Of a stretch of 64,000 bases of DNA, positions 1-7,918 are shown piece after piece. Numbering within the stretch: position 1 is the first letter of the stretch; each line of letters begins with the position of its first letter. Source of the DNA: an uncultured Flavobacteriaceae bacterium (GTDB lineage: Bacteria; Bacteroidota; Bacteroidia; Flavobacteriales; Flavobacteriaceae); NCBI GenBank assembly GCA_947500435.1, contig CANMRV010000009.1, forward strand, positions 38,581 through 102,580, in the 5' to 3' direction. The translations under genes and the position numbers were made by a program. The notes under the pieces were generated by a model. That model saw only the letters and a list, made by a program, of their open reading frames with translations. It did not search any database and was not told the origin of the DNA.

Positions 1-83
1 TGTATGACCAGAGAATAAAAAGCAAAAAGATTCAATCGTAAACAAACAATTATTTAATCATCAATCACTAAAAAACAAACATC

Positions 84-167
84 ATGGAAATTTTAAACAA
101 ACAATACAAGCTTGGAAAGGAAATCACCAAAAGTAACACTTGGAACAACAGAAGAAGGTTTAGATAA
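84..167 (+). CDS. Micro-protein of 27 residues, array copy 1
   Basis: This is a short ORF with an ATG start and TAA stop in the first unit of the tandem array. The peptide begins MEILNKQY and ends NTWNNRRRFR, so it has a polar N-terminal half and a strongly basic, aromatic C-terminus. It has no signal peptide and no membrane segment. Copy 2 codes the identical peptide although two third-codon positions differ (AAG/AAA and CTT/CTA), which argues for selection on the protein. No family is recognised. It could be a regulatory or antimicrobial-like peptide, an RNA- or ribosome-binding peptide, or a non-coding repeat with a chance ORF. Confidence 0.55.
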   Translation: MEILNKQYKLGKEITKSNTWNNRRRFR

Positions 168-215
168 ACCTATTCACAACTAAAATTCATCATCAATCAC
201 TTAAAAACAAATATC

Positions 216-299
216 ATGGAAATTTTAAACAAACAATACAAACTAGGAAAGGAAATCACCAAAAGTAACACTTGGAACAACAGAAGAAGGTTTAGATAA
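216..299 (+). CDS. Micro-protein of 27 residues, array copy 2
   Basis: This is the second array copy. Its peptide is identical to that of copy 1 even though two codons use different synonymous bases. The 48-nt spacer before it carries the same leader words and an A-rich stretch directly upstream of the ATG, which is the usual flavobacterial substitute for a Shine-Dalgarno site. The function is unknown. Conserved positions shared with copy 3 are the ME start, an NK pair, one Tyr, a KS pair, a WN pair and the basic C-terminal RR.R pattern. Confidence 0.55.
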   Translation: MEILNKQYKLGKEITKSNTWNNRRRFR

Positions 300-347
300 A
301 CATATTCACAAATAAAATTCATCATCAATCATTAAAAAAACAACATC

Positions 348-434
348 ATGGAAAATTCAAATAAGCATTACGTAAGAAATTCATCAGAAACATCAAAAAG
401 CGACATCTGGAATAGTAAACGGCGTTACAGATAG
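348..434 (+). CDS. Micro-protein of 28 residues, array copy 3 (diverged)
   Basis: This is the third and most diverged array copy. The peptide begins MENSNKHY and ends SDIWNSKRRYR, with one residue inserted relative to copies 1 and 2. The positions kept despite divergence (NK, Tyr, KS, WN, RR.R) are spread over the whole peptide and include conservative changes such as Phe to Tyr and Arg to Lys. That is what one expects of a real protein family. Directly after the TAG stop a small hairpin, AGGGT/ACCCT with a 3-nt loop, lies at 438-450. The function is unknown. Confidence 0.5.
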   Translation: MENSNKHYVRNSSETSKSDIWNSKRRYR

Positions 435-466
435 TCGAGGGTATAACCCTTTAAAGACTAGAAATC

Positions 467-571
467 ATGAAAGCAATCATCAATCAATCATCGATAGTAT
501 CAACAACTTCAGTATTTTTCTCAGAGTCTAATCATCTCGATAGAATTCGTTGGACAGATTTAAAATGTTAA
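467..571 (+). CDS. Possible 34-residue ORF after the array
   Basis: An ATG-started ORF of 34 codons lies between the micro-ORF array and the terminator at 606. Its start context (aaatcATGAAA) resembles the array leaders (catcATGGAA), but the peptide shows no similarity to the array peptides and no recognisable domain. It begins MKAIINQSS, is rich in Ser and Thr, and ends RWTDLKC. It may be a further small gene of the same transcript or simply part of a 3' untranslated region. Confidence 0.22.
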   Translation: MKAIINQSSIVSTTSVFFSESNHLDRIRWTDLKC

Positions 572-605
572 CTCCGCTCATCACGGAATTTGAACCTATC
601 AAAGT

Positions 606-645
606 AAAGGCCCGTACTTCATCAAGTACGGGCCTTTATATTTTT
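606..645 (+). terminator. Strong intrinsic terminator after micro-ORF array
   Basis: A perfect 14-bp stem (606-619 with 624-637) with a 4-nt loop is followed on the plus strand by a T-rich tract. It closes the transcript of the micro-ORF array. It also lies downstream of the minus-strand gene at 693-1487, but the T-tract on that strand is poor. Confidence 0.88.
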
Positions 646-692
646 ATAATAGCTTACCTCTACCCTACTGGGTACATTTCAGGTATACTCTC

Positions 693-1487
693 TTAATCTT
701 TCAAAGATATTTCTTCGTCTGTTCCATCAGGATATGTAAGCGTGGCTACATCATCGCAAGTTCCGTCTCCGAAATCAACATCCACTTTGAGTCCGTTTTT
801 ATTCAACTGCATAACTCCTTTTCCGACATAATCACAGGCTCCGGTAATTTCAAGGGCAGTAGTAATATTGACAACATAGGTGTTACCATCAGCCTTTACA
901 GTCCAATCACCATCAATAGTCAATCCGCTATTTTCTAGATTATTAAAATCAAAAACAAATCCTAGAGTTTTAGATCCCGTTTCCTCAATTATAGAACCAT
1001 CTTTAAGTTTAATGGTCATATCACTTGCCACAGAGAATGAAAGCCCACTCTGACCGTCACCACTAATTGTGAAGCCTCGGGTTCCATTGATTTCATAATC
1101 ACCAACCATCAAATTCGTATAGGTTGCTGAAAAAGAGTTCTCTTGCCCGGCCGTATATGCTATGCTGATACTACCGGTAATCATTTCTCCACCTTCATAG
1201 CTGCAGCTATCGAACGTAACGGTGAATCCAGTATCAGTGAATTCGGTAACATGACAATCTTCTAATCTAGATGATTTACCTGATATTCCGCTGTTAAAAA
1301 CGTTAGCGATAACACTATCGGCCGCGCCGGATATATCATCAGTATTTAAAATTGTTTTCACTTCGGTCGAAGACACTTGTTGATTTTCTACCAAAGGGTT
1401 ATTTTCATCTTTGTTACAACTAAAAGCTAGTAGCGCAAGACCACTAAAAAGAAGAAATTTGGTTGCTGATTTAAATAAGGTTTGCAT
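693..1487 (-). CDS. Hypothetical lipoprotein
   Basis: This is a 264-residue protein with a lipoprotein signal: a hydrophobic stretch at 11-22 and a lipobox ending in Cys24 (LAFSC), followed by an Asn/Lys/Asp/Glu-rich linker. The mature part is rich in Thr, Ser, Gly and Asp, with alternating hydrophobic residues that suggest beta structure, and it has several cysteines that could form disulphides. No enzymatic motif is visible. It is probably attached to the outer membrane. It is a single gene separated from its neighbour by 126 bp. I do not recognise a named family. Confidence 0.8.
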   Translation of the reverse strand: MQTLFKSATKFLLFSGLALLAFSCNKDENNPLVENQQVSSTEVKTILNTDDISGAADSVIANVFNSGISGKSSRLEDCHVTEFTDTGFTVTFDSCSYEGGEMITGSISIAYTAGQENSFSATYTNLMVGDYEINGTRGFTISGDGQSGLSFSVASDMTIKLKDGSIIEETGSKTLGFVFDFNNLENSGLTIDGDWTVKADGNTYVVNITTALEITGACDYVGKGVMQLNKNGLKVDVDFGDGTCDDVATLTYPDGTDEEISLKD

Positions 1488-1613
1488 TCTATTATAGATT
1501 TAAAGGGTTACATCTATAATTCTGAACGAGACAACATAAACTTTAGTGCTTTTTATTGCTGACTTACGACGAATGACACAAAAAATTAACAAAATTTATG
1601 TTCACTTAAAGGC

Positions 1614-2312
1614 TTAACGGTTTTCGAAAGTACATTTATACTTCAAACCAATAATATGCTGATTATCAGTATTTTCATTTCCGATACCACTTTCGAGACG
1701 ATAATAAACTCCTAAATCTCCAGCTTTTTTAAAGCTATAAGATGTACCTATGGTAATACGATATTTGTCAAGTTCGGTGTCTTCCCTTTTTTCGAATCTA
1801 CTGAATAACTCCGCAGCTAATTCTGGATCAAGTGGCCAGTTTTTGATTTTGTATTCTAGGCCTGTTTTGAAACGAAGTCTGCTTACCGCGAAATTTTCTT
1901 GGTCTTCGGATAGCCCAAGTTCCCGTTTATTCTGATACCGTAATCGATATCCCAATCTGATATTACCTAACTTATGTTTGAAATCGGCATCAATGTGAAA
2001 CCTAAAATGGTCCTCATACCCTTGGACTCTTCCTCTATCGTCATTTTCACGAATATACCTTAGACCTACACCCAATCTAAACCCCTTGAATAATTTGCGT
2101 CTCACCGAAAATTCAGTGAAGTATTCATCAACTGTAGAAATGTTTGATTTAAGACGCAATTGACCTTCCAAGCCTAAATCCCAATTATCATCGACTTCAT
2201 AACCTAGCTTCAGTGAGGTCCATGAGGCTAAATCATTGTTTTCTTGGGAAAACAAGGAAGTGGAAATCAAACTAAAAACACTAAAAAAGAACACTATTCT
2301 GAGGAACTTCAT
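1614..2312 (-). CDS. DUF2490 family outer membrane protein
   Basis: This is a 232-residue protein when started at the ATG at 2312; a TTG two codons upstream is possible but would precede the signal peptide less well. A signal peptide of about 23 residues ends near SLFSQ. The rest consists of amphipathic strands with alternating aromatic and charged residues, typical of DUF2490 barrels, for example the pattern of a strand ending in LRYIREN and a C-terminal strand ending near FENR. It is the last gene of a cassette with DUF4956 and VTC-domain genes, 15 bp downstream of the former. Its role is unknown; a small outer membrane barrel linked to the cassette is the likely assignment. Confidence 0.8.
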   Translation of the reverse strand: MKFLRIVFFFSVFSLISTSLFSQENNDLASWTSLKLGYEVDDNWDLGLEGQLRLKSNISTVDEYFTEFSVRRKLFKGFRLGVGLRYIRENDDRGRVQGYEDHFRFHIDADFKHKLGNIRLGYRLRYQNKRELGLSEDQENFAVSRLRFKTGLEYKIKNWPLDPELAAELFSRFEKREDTELDKYRITIGTSYSFKKAGDLGVYYRLESGIGNENTDNQHIIGLKYKCTFENR

Positions 2313-2327
2313 ATCCAAGGCTATCTT

Positions 2328-2930
2328 TTATTTTTCATTGTAATAGTAGATGGTAATAATAGCAACGTCTTTTAGGAAGTCAATATTGCCGATTTTAATA
2401 CGATTGATGGTGATACCAGTTCTATTCTCCAAATCTTGAATAAGAAGGTCTTCTTTATCCGGAGTTACGTTTTCTATCTTCTCGTAAATAATCTCCTTTG
2501 AAACTTCATTCTTAAGCAACCAAAAACGCTCGATTACCATAATGGCAAAGACTACGACCAAGTTGGCAGCGAAAATCTCAGCATAACTCATTTTCTTATT
2601 AGCAAGGGCATTGATGACTGACACACCGATTACAACGAATAAATAAGTCATTTCTTTAATAGCAATGGGGTCCGTACGATATCGAATAATACCAAAAATG
2701 GCGAAGAGTCCTAGTGCCATACCAATATCAAGCTCGTACTTCTTAAGGGTAAAGCATAAGAAGAACACGATTATACTTATCATATAATAGGTGAAAAGAT
2801 AGTCTTTACTCCTCGTTTTTGGATAGTATAAAAAACGAACGATAACCGTTAAAAAAATAATATTTACACAAAATCTGAACATCATTTTGTAAAAATCATT
2901 GTCGAAAAGTGGTATTTCTAGAAAATCCAT
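2328..2930 (-). CDS. DUF4956 domain membrane protein
   Basis: This 200-residue protein has four to five transmembrane segments in the first ~135 residues, including the family hallmark FGIIRYRTD, followed by a ~65-residue soluble C-terminal domain. It starts at ATG 2930, whose A is also the last base of the upstream VTC gene's stop (TGATG overlap), so translation is probably coupled. In many bacteria DUF4956 proteins sit beside VTC-domain proteins, which suggests a joint membrane complex that may handle polyphosphate. This is inferred from context; no catalytic residues are evident in this subunit. Confidence 0.88.
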   Translation of the reverse strand: MDFLEIPLFDNDFYKMMFRFCVNIIFLTVIVRFLYYPKTRSKDYLFTYYMISIIVFFLCFTLKKYELDIGMALGLFAIFGIIRYRTDPIAIKEMTYLFVVIGVSVINALANKKMSYAEIFAANLVVVFAIMVIERFWLLKNEVSKEIIYEKIENVTPDKEDLLIQDLENRTGITINRIKIGNIDFLKDVAIITIYYYNEK

Positions 2931-3682
2931 CAAGTGCCTGTTATTTTATTAATTTTTCTAATTTTTTCTTTAAACAAATTATGTTTCAAATTCTCATGCA
3001 ATGAAGTCATGCCCACGCAATACTTACTTATTCGAAAAGGTGTAATACGCTTGGATTTAAGTGACTTAAAAACTTCAGTGCTCCGAGATAATTTTTCTTG
3101 CTTTACTTCTGCAATTACTAAGTTAGCGTAATGCATTGTGTCTTTATCAGATTTAAAAGTAATTCCAAAATCGAATGTTACTCTTTCCTTTTCGGTATTA
3201 TTTACCAATGTAATTCTATTGAATTGATTATATAGAACTGAATTCGGATTCAAATTATCCGTGACTACAGTGTCAATAAAATTTAAGCATTCAGAAGGTA
3301 AGGTAGATTCAAAACCAGATATTCGTCTTCGCATTTTAGCCGTTCTTCCTTTATTGTTTTTTTTCTTTACTTCGACATAGCAAACTCCTGTATTTGCGTA
3401 TTCACGAATTCTAACCTTGGTCCTATTTATCTTCCCATTATGATGGTCGTTATAGAACCTATGATCTTCTGTGTCAAAATACAAGTTTTTATAAGCAGAG
3501 ATTCTATTTCCATCTATTTCCAAAATAGTATAATGGTTAGAAAGATTATCTAAAACTGAACATAACAAATCTTTGTGAAATATAAATTTAGTGTCGACCC
3601 GATTCATCAGAGCTACTTTATCCATCTCATTAAGTCGAATTGGCTTTAGGGATTCTAATGTGTTGGTTAAATGGATAGACAT
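2930..3682 (-). CDS. VTC domain polyphosphate polymerase-like protein
   Basis: This 250-residue soluble protein has the VTC (triphosphate tunnel) fold. The visible motifs are NRVDTKFIF near residues 27-35, the basic strand TKVRIREY, the EVKKKN/GRTAKMRR strands, and VIAEVKQEK near the C-terminus, where Glu would bind metal and Lys/Arg would line the tunnel. In yeast, Vtc4 makes polyphosphate from ATP; bacterial homologues are annotated as polyphosphate polymerase-like, but activity in this subfamily is not assured. It is the first gene of a three-gene cassette with DUF4956 and DUF2490. There is no signal peptide, so it acts in the cytosol, probably at the DUF4956 partner. Confidence 0.87.
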   Translation of the reverse strand: MSIHLTNTLESLKPIRLNEMDKVALMNRVDTKFIFHKDLLCSVLDNLSNHYTILEIDGNRISAYKNLYFDTEDHRFYNDHHNGKINRTKVRIREYANTGVCYVEVKKKNNKGRTAKMRRRISGFESTLPSECLNFIDTVVTDNLNPNSVLYNQFNRITLVNNTEKERVTFDFGITFKSDKDTMHYANLVIAEVKQEKLSRSTEVFKSLKSKRITPFRISKYCVGMTSLHENLKHNLFKEKIRKINKITGT

Positions 3683-3849
3683 TGAAACTGTATATTCTAT
3701 AAAGAGAAGCTGGTAAGAATTAATTCATGTTAAATTAACAATTACTTTGATATCACACCTTTAATATTTGAAAATAGTAGGAATGTATCACAATTATTCA
3801 ATGCAATACAGTTTGGCGAAATGCTAATAAGTAGTTTCTGGTGGGAAAA

Positions 3850-5085
3850 TTATCTTTTTAATAGAAAATAGCCCCTTACGTCGGCTGCATTTAGAAGTTC
3901 AATGGAATACCAATACGAATCTGCTGGAAGGTTTCTTCCATTGAAAGTGCCATCCCAGCCCTGTCCAGACAGCAGTTGCTTCAATAGTTTTCCATGCCGA
4001 TCAAACACGAAAATCTTATTAATACTTATATTTTCTGTTGAAACAACGGTCCATAAATCATTAAAGCCATCATTATTTGGAGTAAAAAATTTAGGAACGC
4101 CATTTTTTAAATCATTCGGGTCGGGGCCCTCCACCCTGAAAGAAATTATCTGACATGATTCTGAGATTTCATCTCCTTTATATGTATTTATTTTAATATA
4201 GATAGTCGTACCCATGGGAAGGTCTTCGGTTAAGGTATACGAAGTACTATCGCCCACGTCTTCTGCATTTACGATATCAGTTCCATTTAGTGATGTTCCG
4301 ACGGATAGGATAAAGCCGTCTGTATTTGGGACCCCATTCCATTCAAAAGTTGCATTCGGATTTACATTCGAAGAACCGTTGAGAGGAAAAACCCATTCCG
4401 CACAATCGGGCAATGGCAATGGGTCTCCGGTGGTAATCATGATTGGAGCACATCCTATAGCATTACCTTGGGCATTATATGGAATCATGGTAATAAAATA
4501 CTTTGTGCGAGGTTCAAAATTGGGTGGTTTATAATTGGTCCCGTTACCAACATTTTCTTCCCGAAGAATATATTCTCCATCAATTTCTTTTGCTCTAATC
4601 GTCATAAGATAACCAGTGGCTGTAAAGTCACGAATCCAAGTGATGTTTGAATTAACTGGAACCAACTCAGCGCCATCTTGAGGGTTTATAATTTGAGTAC
4701 AGCGAGGCACCATTCCACTTGTGGTAGTAAATCTAAGTTCAGAACAAGTGGCACTGTCTCCCGCAGCATTGTAAGGTGTTATTGTCAGAAAGACGGAGGT
4801 AAGAATATCGAACCCTCCCGGCAATTGATAGGATGTGGCATTACCTACATCAAAATCATCAACTAGGTCATTATTTCCTGATGAACTGCCGATAGTTATG
4901 CGATATCCTGTTGCATCTGGTGAACTTGTCCATTCTATTGCTGTATCGACTGGTACATCAACAGACCCCTCGACAGGAACAGTCAAACCAGGACAAACGG
5001 GTGCTTGGCTCAAACCCTGCCAAGAAGATAAAATCAAAGCAGCTATAAGAATTCTGCTGAAGTTTAAAGGAATACCCATTTTCAT
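3850..5085 (-). CDS. T9SS type B sorted surface protein with three Fn3-like repeats
   Basis: This 411-residue protein has a signal peptide ending near GLSQA (residue 28). Three ~95-residue repeats follow, each starting with a Cys, then a Pro-rich strand (IEWTSSPDATGYRITIG, ITWIRDFTATGYLMTI, FEWNGVPNTDGFILSVG); these look like fibronectin type III or Ig-like folds. The last ~80 residues form a type B (CHU_C) sorting domain: FFTPNNDGFNDLW, then a strand with FDRHGKLL, GWDGTFNGRNLPADSYWY and a terminal FLLKR. That domain directs export by the type IX system and attachment to, or release from, the cell surface. It is a single gene, probably an adhesin or structural surface protein. Confidence 0.88.
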   Translation of the reverse strand: MKMGIPLNFSRILIAALILSSWQGLSQAPVCPGLTVPVEGSVDVPVDTAIEWTSSPDATGYRITIGSSSGNNDLVDDFDVGNATSYQLPGGFDILTSVFLTITPYNAAGDSATCSELRFTTTSGMVPRCTQIINPQDGAELVPVNSNITWIRDFTATGYLMTIRAKEIDGEYILREENVGNGTNYKPPNFEPRTKYFITMIPYNAQGNAIGCAPIMITTGDPLPLPDCAEWVFPLNGSSNVNPNATFEWNGVPNTDGFILSVGTSLNGTDIVNAEDVGDSTSYTLTEDLPMGTTIYIKINTYKGDEISESCQIISFRVEGPDPNDLKNGVPKFFTPNNDGFNDLWTVVSTENISINKIFVFDRHGKLLKQLLSGQGWDGTFNGRNLPADSYWYSIELLNAADVRGYFLLKR

Positions 5086-5334
5086 AGTACGCTTTCTTCT
5101 AGCAAACGGACATAATAGTGTTCTTTTGAACTAATATGGAGTTCACATGTCTATAAAACTTATGGCCAAACCAAAAATTCTCGTTTAGCCAAGTGTCTAA
5201 TATAGAAAAAATATGTTACGGGAATATCACGGACAGCCAATGGAATAGGCCGTATATATTAAAACAAATGGGTTCGAAATTTTATGTCAAATTGTAGACC
5301 GGAATACCAATGGAGTAAATCTAATGGACTACAA

Positions 5335-5787
5335 CTAGGCTTTCTTCACCCGGACAGCATTCATTCCTTTCATACCCCTTTCAAGTTCAAAGGAAACTTT
5401 ATCATTTTCAGCTATTTCATCAATCAAACCGCTTACGTGAACGAAGTACTTCTCGTTATTTTCAGAGTCGATAATAAAACCAAAACCTTTTGAAGTATCG
5501 AAGAAAGATACCTTCCCTTTTCTGATTGGGTCTTCTTCTTCTTGCTCTTCTTTCTTTGGAATGCCTAAAACTATACTTTCAGCATCAATTTTAACCTTCT
5601 TGGTTGGGTCGGGAGGTGTGTCAGTAAAATGTCCGTTTTCATCAACATACACAAGCTGATCTTCAAATGAAGCCCCAACATTGGAATTCGCTTGGCGTTC
5701 CGCTTTCTTTTTTGCTTTTTCTTCACGTTTTTTTAAACGTTTCTTTTCCCGTTCTTTTTTACCATAGGTCTCTTGAGCTCTAGCCAT
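5335..5787 (-). CDS. Cold-shock domain protein with charged N-terminal extension
   Basis: This 150-residue protein has two parts. Residues 1-35 are almost entirely Lys, Arg and Glu (a charged helix), followed by an acidic linker up to about residue 85. Residues 88-150 form a cold-shock domain with the RNA-binding motifs KGFGFI and KYFVHVSGL. It probably binds single-stranded RNA or DNA. Stand-alone CspA is about 67 residues, so this is an extended form; similar extended forms are common in Flavobacteriia. It is divergent from the GntR gene at 6017, with 229 bp between them. Confidence 0.9.
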   Translation of the reverse strand: MARAQETYGKKEREKKRLKKREEKAKKKAERQANSNVGASFEDQLVYVDENGHFTDTPPDPTKKVKIDAESIVLGIPKKEEQEEEDPIRKGKVSFFDTSKGFGFIIDSENNEKYFVHVSGLIDEIAENDKVSFELERGMKGMNAVRVKKA

Positions 5788-5988
5788 AGTTTATATTCTG
5801 TTGTAGTTTAAATTTTCAAAAGCCAAAAGTGACTATTGAAGAAAGGAAAATAACTCCTTTTCGAATCTTTCAAAGATAAGTTTGTATATGCTGCTTAGCA
5901 AGAACTTTGCCAAATAGTTGTTAACCATCCCATTATTTTGGATGAAATGACCACAACAACCCGATGAATGACAACATATTTTTAAATA

Positions 5989-6000
5989 ATCGTATACGAT
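5989..6000. promoter_or_regulatory. Candidate GntR/FCD operator, 12-bp palindrome
   Basis: ATCGTATACGAT is a perfect palindrome centred on GTATAC, 16 bp upstream of the ATG of the GntR-family gene, inside an AT-rich stretch. FCD-type GntR regulators often bind short palindromes with a GT-N-AC core, so this may be an autoregulatory site. No binding data exist; this is inferred from position and symmetry. Confidence 0.5.
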
Positions 6001-6016
6001 ATATTATATTTAAGCC

Positions 6017-6652
6017 ATGCTAATTAAAACAAGTTTTCGGGATCAAGTGCGTGAATTTCTTCTTAATGAGATGAAACAGGGTAATTTACACGAAGGGCAA
6101 ACTATAAACCTGGCTGCCTTAGCGCGCAAGCTTGATGTCAGCGTAACCCCTATTCGAGAGGCCTTGACACAATTACAACAATCACGTATAATAACGGCAA
6201 TTCCCAATCGAGGATTCATAATTTCCGAACTAAGTCTAAAGGAGGCAAAAGACCTCTACGAACTGGTGGCTGATTTAGAAGTATTGGCAATCGAGAACTC
6301 AGAATTCGATGTCGAGTCAATTGCGCAACTCAAAAAACAACAGCTGGTTTTTAAAAATGCGGAAGATACCGTGGCCCGAATCAACGCGAAATTAGGATTT
6401 CACAAATTGCTTACCCAAAAGTATGGCAATAGTCTAGCACAACATATTCTGGACGACTTAAAGATTCGAATTTTCTTTTACGAACGGGAGTTTATGGCCG
6501 ATGACCTACTATATTCAAAATCTGATAATCAGCATGATGCTATCATTTCAGCTATTGAAGATGATAATGTACCTACTGCAGCATTGGTCCTAAAGATGAA
6601 TTGGATGTTGATTTTGGATTATATTCAAAGACAGTTATGGGAGGTATTATAA
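6017..6652 (+). CDS. GntR family transcriptional regulator, FCD type
   Basis: This 211-residue protein has an N-terminal winged helix-turn-helix (about residues 8-72, with LARKLDVSVTPIREALTQL as the recognition region and a wing near NRGFI). An all-helical FCD ligand domain follows at about 80-205. FCD regulators usually respond to small organic acids or sugar acids. The ATG at 6017 is preceded by the palindrome at 5989-6000. The gene is 20 bp upstream of a small gene at 6673 and is not adjacent to an obvious catabolic operon, so its ligand cannot be guessed. Confidence 0.92.
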   Translation: MLIKTSFRDQVREFLLNEMKQGNLHEGQTINLAALARKLDVSVTPIREALTQLQQSRIITAIPNRGFIISELSLKEAKDLYELVADLEVLAIENSEFDVESIAQLKKQQLVFKNAEDTVARINAKLGFHKLLTQKYGNSLAQHILDDLKIRIFFYEREFMADDLLYSKSDNQHDAIISAIEDDNVPTAALVLKMNWMLILDYIQRQLWEVL

Positions 6653-6672
6653 TAAACACACCATTCACTTAA

Positions 6673-7044
6673 ATGCAATCAAATAAAGTCAAACTCCTAA
6701 ATAATTACCAACTTTATCAATTGGTTAATAATAATTTATTGGATGAAGAAACCAGGAATAAAGCACGTCAAGAACTTGCCTTTCGAAATATTTCTACTCT
6801 TGAACGAAAACAGCTGGAGCGGCGATACCAATCAACGTTTGCTAAGTCCAATGAAGAATTAGATGCCCATACCTGGGATCCTTTTTATACAGCATTCGCT
6901 TGGAAAAAACATTTTAAAAAAATTGCACTACTTAGGTCTTTTAATAGAAAAAGCGAAGCAAAGACCTATCAATTAAAGTTCTATGTTGGACTATTGATTT
7001 ACGCCCTCTTGTTTATTTTGTTGATTCATCTTCTTGGAAAATAG
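6673..7044 (+). CDS. Hypothetical protein with C-terminal membrane anchor
   Basis: This is a 123-residue protein. The first ~95 residues are polar and helical, rich in Asn, Gln, Lys and Arg, with ETRNKARQELAFR and ERKQLERRYQ stretches. Residues ~101-121 form one transmembrane segment (VGLLIYALLFILLIHLL), leaving a two-residue tail. It lies 20 bp after the GntR gene on the same strand and is probably co-transcribed. It ends 3 bp from the convergent DUF1295 gene. No family is recognised; a tail-anchored inner membrane protein is the most that can be said. Confidence 0.7.
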   Translation: MQSNKVKLLNNYQLYQLVNNNLLDEETRNKARQELAFRNISTLERKQLERRYQSTFAKSNEELDAHTWDPFYTAFAWKKHFKKIALLRSFNRKSEAKTYQLKFYVGLLIYALLFILLIHLLGK

Positions 7045-7047
7045 AAG

Positions 7048-7908
7048 CTACCAAAACCTAGGGATTAATTTAGGAACCCTTTTCTTATATTCCCAATAAC
7101 CTGATTTACGTTCTAACATTCGGTCTTCTTTCAAGGGAATGGAGATTACAACAAACAAGCATAACATCATTAAAGAACCAACCATAGTCATTGCTGGTTC
7201 TCCAAAAGAATACCCAATCAGAAATATTCCAAACCAAAATAAGATCTCTCCTAAATAGTTAGGATTCCTTGAACGTCCCCATATTCCCGTGTCTAACAAA
7301 TCTGTAGACTTTGGATTTGGTCTTCTTCGAAATTTTGCAAGTTGATTATCAGCAACGAATTCAAGGGCCACACCAGATAGAGAAACAAGCATTCCTATAA
7401 AAAATAACCATGTGTGTTCTAAGGGCCTTGAGAAGATATCAAACAAAGGCCACATTGCTGAAAAGACCATTGCCGTCGGAAACAGATGTATGCCAAAAAA
7501 GTTAACCAATGGATAGAACACCCCTGTTTGTTCTGCAAGGTCCTTATACCTCCAATCCTCTTGCTCAAAACCTGACCATGACCTTGCCCAATTCAAAGTC
7601 AATCTCCAAGACCAAATACTAACTGTTAAAAAGGTAAGCAAGTGAAATATGGTTAGTTCATTAAAATGAATACAACATAACAAAACAACAGTGTAAAAGG
7701 GGATAACACTCCAATAAGCATCATAAACGGAGCTATTTTTTTTAATTACGGAAAAAATGAAACAAACCACTGTCATTACGAAACTGGTGGCCATGAAACG
7801 AAATATTTGGTCAGGAATGGGAATATATTTCCAAGTGAAAAATCCACTTAATGCAATAATGACATAAATGGCAATAATTTGAATAAGATGATTGGTTCTG
7901 CTTTTCAA
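7048..7908 (-). CDS. DUF1295 family membrane protein (steroid 5-alpha-reductase-like)
   Basis: This 286-residue protein has about seven transmembrane segments. The C-terminal half carries the DUF1295 signature: SWRLTLNWARSW, then WGRSRNPNYLGEILFWFG, followed by a final charged segment ending KKRVPKLIPRFW. The family is related to steroid 5-alpha-reductases and isoprenylcysteine methyltransferases and probably acts on a lipid-like substrate with NADPH or a methyl donor; the actual reaction is not known. The chosen start is a TTG at 7908. It lies 10 bp downstream of the penicillin-acylase-like gene and is probably co-transcribed with it. Confidence 0.85.
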   Translation of the reverse strand: MKSRTNHLIQIIAIYVIIALSGFFTWKYIPIPDQIFRFMATSFVMTVVCFIFSVIKKNSSVYDAYWSVIPFYTVVLLCCIHFNELTIFHLLTFLTVSIWSWRLTLNWARSWSGFEQEDWRYKDLAEQTGVFYPLVNFFGIHLFPTAMVFSAMWPLFDIFSRPLEHTWLFFIGMLVSLSGVALEFVADNQLAKFRRRPNPKSTDLLDTGIWGRSRNPNYLGEILFWFGIFLIGYSFGEPAMTMVGSLMMLCLFVVISIPLKEDRMLERKSGYWEYKKRVPKLIPRFW

Positions 7909-7918
7909 ACTTATAGTT

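Larger units (their letters stand above)
58..434 (+). repeat. 132-bp tandem repeat array carrying micro-ORFs
   Basis: Three units follow each other with an exact 132-bp period: the leader word tcatcaatca begins at 58, 190 and 322, and the ATGs lie at 84, 216 and 348. Each unit is an A-rich leader plus an 84-87 nt ORF. Units 1 and 2 differ at 2 of 84 positions in the ORF, both silent, but at 7 of 48 positions in the spacer that follows. Unit 3 has diverged in the ORF but keeps the leader. The array may begin left of the window. Confidence 0.85.

Noticed and set aside
84..434. The 132-bp array as a CRISPR array
   Set aside because: The units contain no unique spacers of constant length between identical repeats, there are only three units, and no cas gene is present. 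The conservation follows codons.
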